Origin: Colius striatus
Taxonomy: Eukaryota > Chordata > Aves > Coliiformes > Coliidae
Length of the DNA stretch: 64,000 nucleotides
Direction of reading: 5' to 3'
Assembly (NCBI RefSeq): GCF_028858725.1
Contig: NC_084766.1
Span: 20,562,501 to 20,626,500, forward strand
In this document: positions 60,490 to 64,000 of the stretch, in pieces
Layout: every line of letters starts with the position of its first letter
Position numbering within the stretch: position 1 is the stretch's first letter
Made by a program: the position numbers and the translations under genes
Notes under the pieces: generated by a model
Database searches by the model: none
Told to the model about the DNA's origin: nothing
What the model saw: the letters and a program-made list of their open reading frames with translations, nothing else

Positions 60490-61514
60490 AGAAGAGACAA
60501 CTTACTATGCTAGCTGAATCACTTGCTGTAATAGTGAATGGTTGTTTCAAAAATATGTTGACAGATGAACATGCTGCTGCTTTTTGGAGAGAACCAACAG
60601 AAGGCAGTTTGCTATTTAGGCTGGTTTTCGGTATATTTTTTGTCAAATCCAAGTGTGTGTATGAATGGTTATGTGCTGGTGTCAATACATGGCCTGGCAT
60701 TTCAAAATGCTGAATGAATTAGGTATCTGCGTTTCTAACCTATTTTTCACTAAAGTCATTTGAACATCCACTTCAAAGTACAGAAGTACAGGTATCTGCA
60801 TCACTGTGACTTGCTGGCAGGAAACAATCCTTTTAACTTCATTTGGCAATCACTGGATGTAGCCCATGGCAAGTTTGTTGAAACAATTTAGTTCCACTAT
60901 GCACAATTAATTTTTTCTTTTTGCATTTGCTTATTCAGCTATTTTAGTTAGGACTGATCCTTTTATGATTTGAGATGTGCCTTTATTTTAGGATTATAGT
61001 CACCATGCTGCTTAGTGCAGTAAAACAGAATATTACTGATTTGACATCTCATGACAATGTTAAAAGAAGGCTTTTCTTACCATGGTATGAATGCAGAATG
61101 CTGCTCGAGTAGCTTATAATAAGTAGAACTGTGCCACATTTTAGCTCCTATACTAGGAAATATTTCTACCTATACTGTAAGGATCCCGATCCCAATGAAT
61201 TGAAGTTATTTTCATGGCTTTACAGTCCACCAAAATGTCAAACAAAGGGATGAGTATTTCTGAAATAACCCACTGTTAAAAATATGCAAAAAATAAATCA
61301 GTGCTAATCCCTCAAGTCGCTGTTATCTTTAGCAGAGCCTAAGCTATGAATGAAACAAAGGTGTTTTGGAAAATGTTGCCAATGATCTCCTTAATGTATC
61401 TTTTTAGTAAGACTGATAATCAAAATATTGACAAATGTTGCTGACAACAGTGAAATCAGTATGTTATGACTAATTCCCTTGGTATTAAAAAATATGCTAC
61501 AAAGGAGAAACTAA

Positions 61515-61620
61515 TGTTGCAAAGTAACTAATAACAATGTCGTGAAGTAACTAATAACATTGTTGCAAAATAACTATTATCAGTGTTACAAAGTAACTAA
61601 TGTCACAAAGTGGAAACTAA
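61515..61620 (+). repeat. 23-bp degenerate tandem repeat, about 5 copies
   Basis: Units start TGTTGCAAAGTAACTAATAA at 61515, 61538 (TGTCGTGAAG...), 61561, 61584 and 61601; the last two are shortened to 17 and 20 bases. The core AAGTAACTAA is best kept. No function is evident. Confidence 0.85.
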
Positions 61621-62070
61621 TGATTAAACTAATACAGCAATTAGGCAGTTGTTTATAAATCTGAAAAGCTCATTCAGCACTTAAAAACCTCTTCTGAAAA
61701 ACTGAAGAAGGAAAAGTAACCTTGGGATGATATTAAGAAGTTGAAATTGAGTTTGCATGCTGTGCAGTCAGCCTTTTTCTGGGAGGCACTGGTGCTCTCA
61801 GCTCCTCTTTGGGTCTACGTCTTCTCCTGAAAGTTTGAGCAGCACAGCTCTTGCTGGGGTACTGCCAGTCTCTGTGTGCATCTTTGACAGAGCATAGTCT
61901 TGCTTGGCTTCATTGTGTTGGCTAGTCCAGCCATCTCACATGGTCATGTTGTATTGGTGATGAACATCTCATAATAAATAGACATTTCATAGCCTGTGAT
62001 AGGAATACATGAAGCTTAACATAAGCTCTTTCTGTCCAGACTGTGAGCTGGCTCCACTGGCTCCACAGGC

Positions 62071-62130
62071 ACTGCAAATACAAACTATATACCTTAAATA
62101 GTTCATAACACAAACTATGTACCTTAAATA
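62071..62130 (+). repeat. 31-bp direct duplication
   Basis: ACAAACTATATACCTTAAAT-AGTT is repeated as ACAAACTATGTACCTTAAAT-AGTT after 31 bases. A simple local duplication. Confidence 0.75.
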
Positions 62131-64000
62131 GTTTATATTGCACTTAGGCTGGTAAGCCTTGCTGTGCAGCCATGTTTACCACTTCTCACTGTTTCAGAGC
62201 ACAGTTATGGAGCTTGCAGGCTTATCTGGGACGTGCCTCTGGGGCCCTGAGCACAGTCAGAGGGGCTCTTGTTTGTCCACATCCATCTGTCCTGGCAATT
62301 GAAACATTACCCCATGCAGAAAGATGTGAGGGCACAGGAGAATTTGTGGTGCATTAGGATATTATACCTCTCAGAAAGCCATGAATGTTTGTGTATGTAT
62401 TCTCCAGATCTTCTCATACCACTTCTGTCTTATTAGTCTACTCTTGATGTACTTATTATGTCTTAATATAGTTATCCTAACATCATGTACTGCCACTTAC
62501 ATATAGTTTTAAGTTAAAATTACTCTCTCTGCTTTTCACTTCCCTGGTATTTGGTACCACACGTGCTAGCCTGAACAGAAAGTACAATACTCAATGCCAT
62601 TTTAAATACCAATTTTTTTATTTCACTCTTTTTTCCTGTAGCTGAAGGCCACTGAGTTAATAAAACTGGATTTCACAAAGGATTAATGCATAGTATGCTA
62701 AGCTGGCTCATACAGGAAGATAAGTGGGTTTTGAAGAGAAAATGGAATTCACTGAAGAGTGCCATAAGCACTGAAATCAAGAAAAGTTTCTTAAACTGTT
62801 GAGTGAGTGTTATAGTCACATATTCTGATAATGACTCTCAAAAAAATCATCATTAGAAAAAGCTTGATGTGCCTGATAGATATTCAGACATTTCTTCTTA
62901 ATCAAACATGATCTAAATCCATCTCAACTAATTGGAGTGCATGGAATTATAAAGCAGAAAAAAAATGCATCTTTACTCTTAGGATTTAGAGCACTTTACA
63001 CTATAACAGACTAAGACAGCTCCAAGCTTACATTATTGCATATCCCCTGTGGCTGGAGTTGGAGTGTAGTTCACTCTATTAGCATAGCTATTTTGTATAT
63101 TTGAATATAATTAGTTTCAGTCACACAGAGTGGTTTGATATTTGAATTTTCCCTTTGCTCTTGTAGTGTGAAATATAAGTGTATTTCCAGAAGGCAGACT
63201 CATCAGGACTCTTAGGCAGTGTGCAAGCTCTTGGGGTACATTTTCAGAGCCAATTCATTTCAACCTAGGACAACACTACCTCAGAAAGGAGCAAGGCTGT
63301 CTGTTTTGCTAACCTCATTTTTCTACCTCCACTCTTGCATTCTCAGTTTGAGAAGAAAGTAATTGCTAAAGTCCATTTGATTTAATCTCAATCAGCTACA
63401 ACTTGACTTAAAGTTACTGGTGTCAACAAAGGGGAAGTACAAAGAGGTATGGTCAAGACAAAGGGAGCCCCTCAGCAGTGTCATGGCCTTTGACCAGCTG
63501 AAGGTGATTGTGAAGATGCACCATGAGGAACGTTATGCACAGAGGCATTCCAGGGACCTGGCAGACATACCCACGTTCTTGTTTTCAGTAAAGCTTAACT
63601 TTCTGTATTTTAATAATTTGTAATTCTGGACAGCGTGTCCGTGTGTTCAAGATGACATTGGAGTGCAGTCATAAGACAACTCACATTCTTTTAAGGCTTT
63701 TTTTTTATTTAAAAAAAATAAAATAAATTAGGCTGCTGCCTTTAATAGCTGATATATTTGAGTCTTATTTGACATTTTTGTAAAAGCGATACAAACTCAC
63801 CCCAGTAGTTCTTCTTTATTTATAGTGTCTGGTTTTTAATGTGCTCCTGAAGCTAAATTTAAAAGGACAGTTTCCTGTCTTATTTGTAGTGATACTTTTG
63901 CTAAGCTTTTGCACTGTGGCTTGACTCGTGCTCTCTGCAGAGTTTCTTCATCCTTTCAAAGCTCTGACATAATTTAGAGGAAGTGTGAGTTTCTGCTGTT

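Larger units (their letters stand above)
55781..64000 (+). other. Presumed first intron of the CpG-island gene
   Basis: An 8-kb AT-rich stretch with a CR1 scrap (58186-58290), a GT-rich tract (60433-60489), a 23-bp tandem repeat (61515-61620) and a 31-bp duplication (62071-62130). An open stretch at 63420-63623 is unexplained. I found no exon that I recognise. Confidence 0.45.

Noticed and set aside
55781-64000. STAMBPL1 coding exons
   Set aside because: Looked for its N-terminal and JAMM-domain sequences in the translated frames and saw none, so the gene assignment stays at promoter and intron level.

Overview
The window is nuclear DNA from a bird. The evidence is split genes with GT-AG introns, antisense CR1 LINE remnants of the avian kind, an avian-style ERVL solo LTR, and a gene order matching the amniote acid-lipase cluster (human 10q23: LIPM - ANKRD22 - STAMBPL1). 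I cannot name the species. No prokaryotic feature, CRISPR array or operon is present.

Layout. (1) 1-5.2 kb holds the last four coding exons (7-10) of a LIPM-like acid lipase on the plus strand; its 5' part lies outside the window. (2) 7.6-23.5 kb holds a complete secreted acid lipase, 'lipase B' (noncoding exon 1 plus nine coding exons, 402 aa). (3) 25.7-36.4 kb on the minus strand is complete ANKRD22 (six coding exons, 191 aa), including a seven-codon first exon 6.8 kb upstream of exon 2. (4) 40.5-50.7 kb holds a second complete lipase, 'lipase C' (401 aa), with the same exon sizes as B apart from a one-codon difference in exon 2. (5) 50.7-54.7 kb is intergenic and ends in a 1.3 kb CR1 LINE. 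(6) 54.7-55.8 kb is a strong CpG island with a plausible first-exon donor, probably the STAMBPL1 promoter by synteny. The remainder to 64 kb then looks like its first intron, with no coding exon that I can recognise.

The lipases belong to the alpha/beta-hydrolase acid lipase family (LIPA/LIPF/LIPK/LIPM). Each full copy keeps a signal peptide, the GHSEG nucleophile elbow, the catalytic Asp and the catalytic His. ANKRD22 keeps the N-myristoylation context (MGILYS) and the hydrophobic hairpin of the family, which is known from mammals to associate with lipid droplets. A lipid-droplet protein therefore sits between lipid-hydrolysing enzymes.

The most notable result is evolutionary. Scattered collinear matches suggest that a block from LIPM intron 7 to about 38.6 kb was duplicated in tandem, giving 39.1-52.8 kb. 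The second copy has since lost the LIPM 3' exons and all of ANKRD22 but kept lipase C. Lipases B and C are mosaics: some tracts are nearly identical and others strongly diverged. At exon 8 the coding exon is much more diverged (14/72 by hand count) than the intron that follows it (about 5 percent). Lipase B also lacks the glycine of the oxyanion-hole HG motif. I found no convincing wholly new biological system; the interest lies in this lipase duplication, conversion and divergence.
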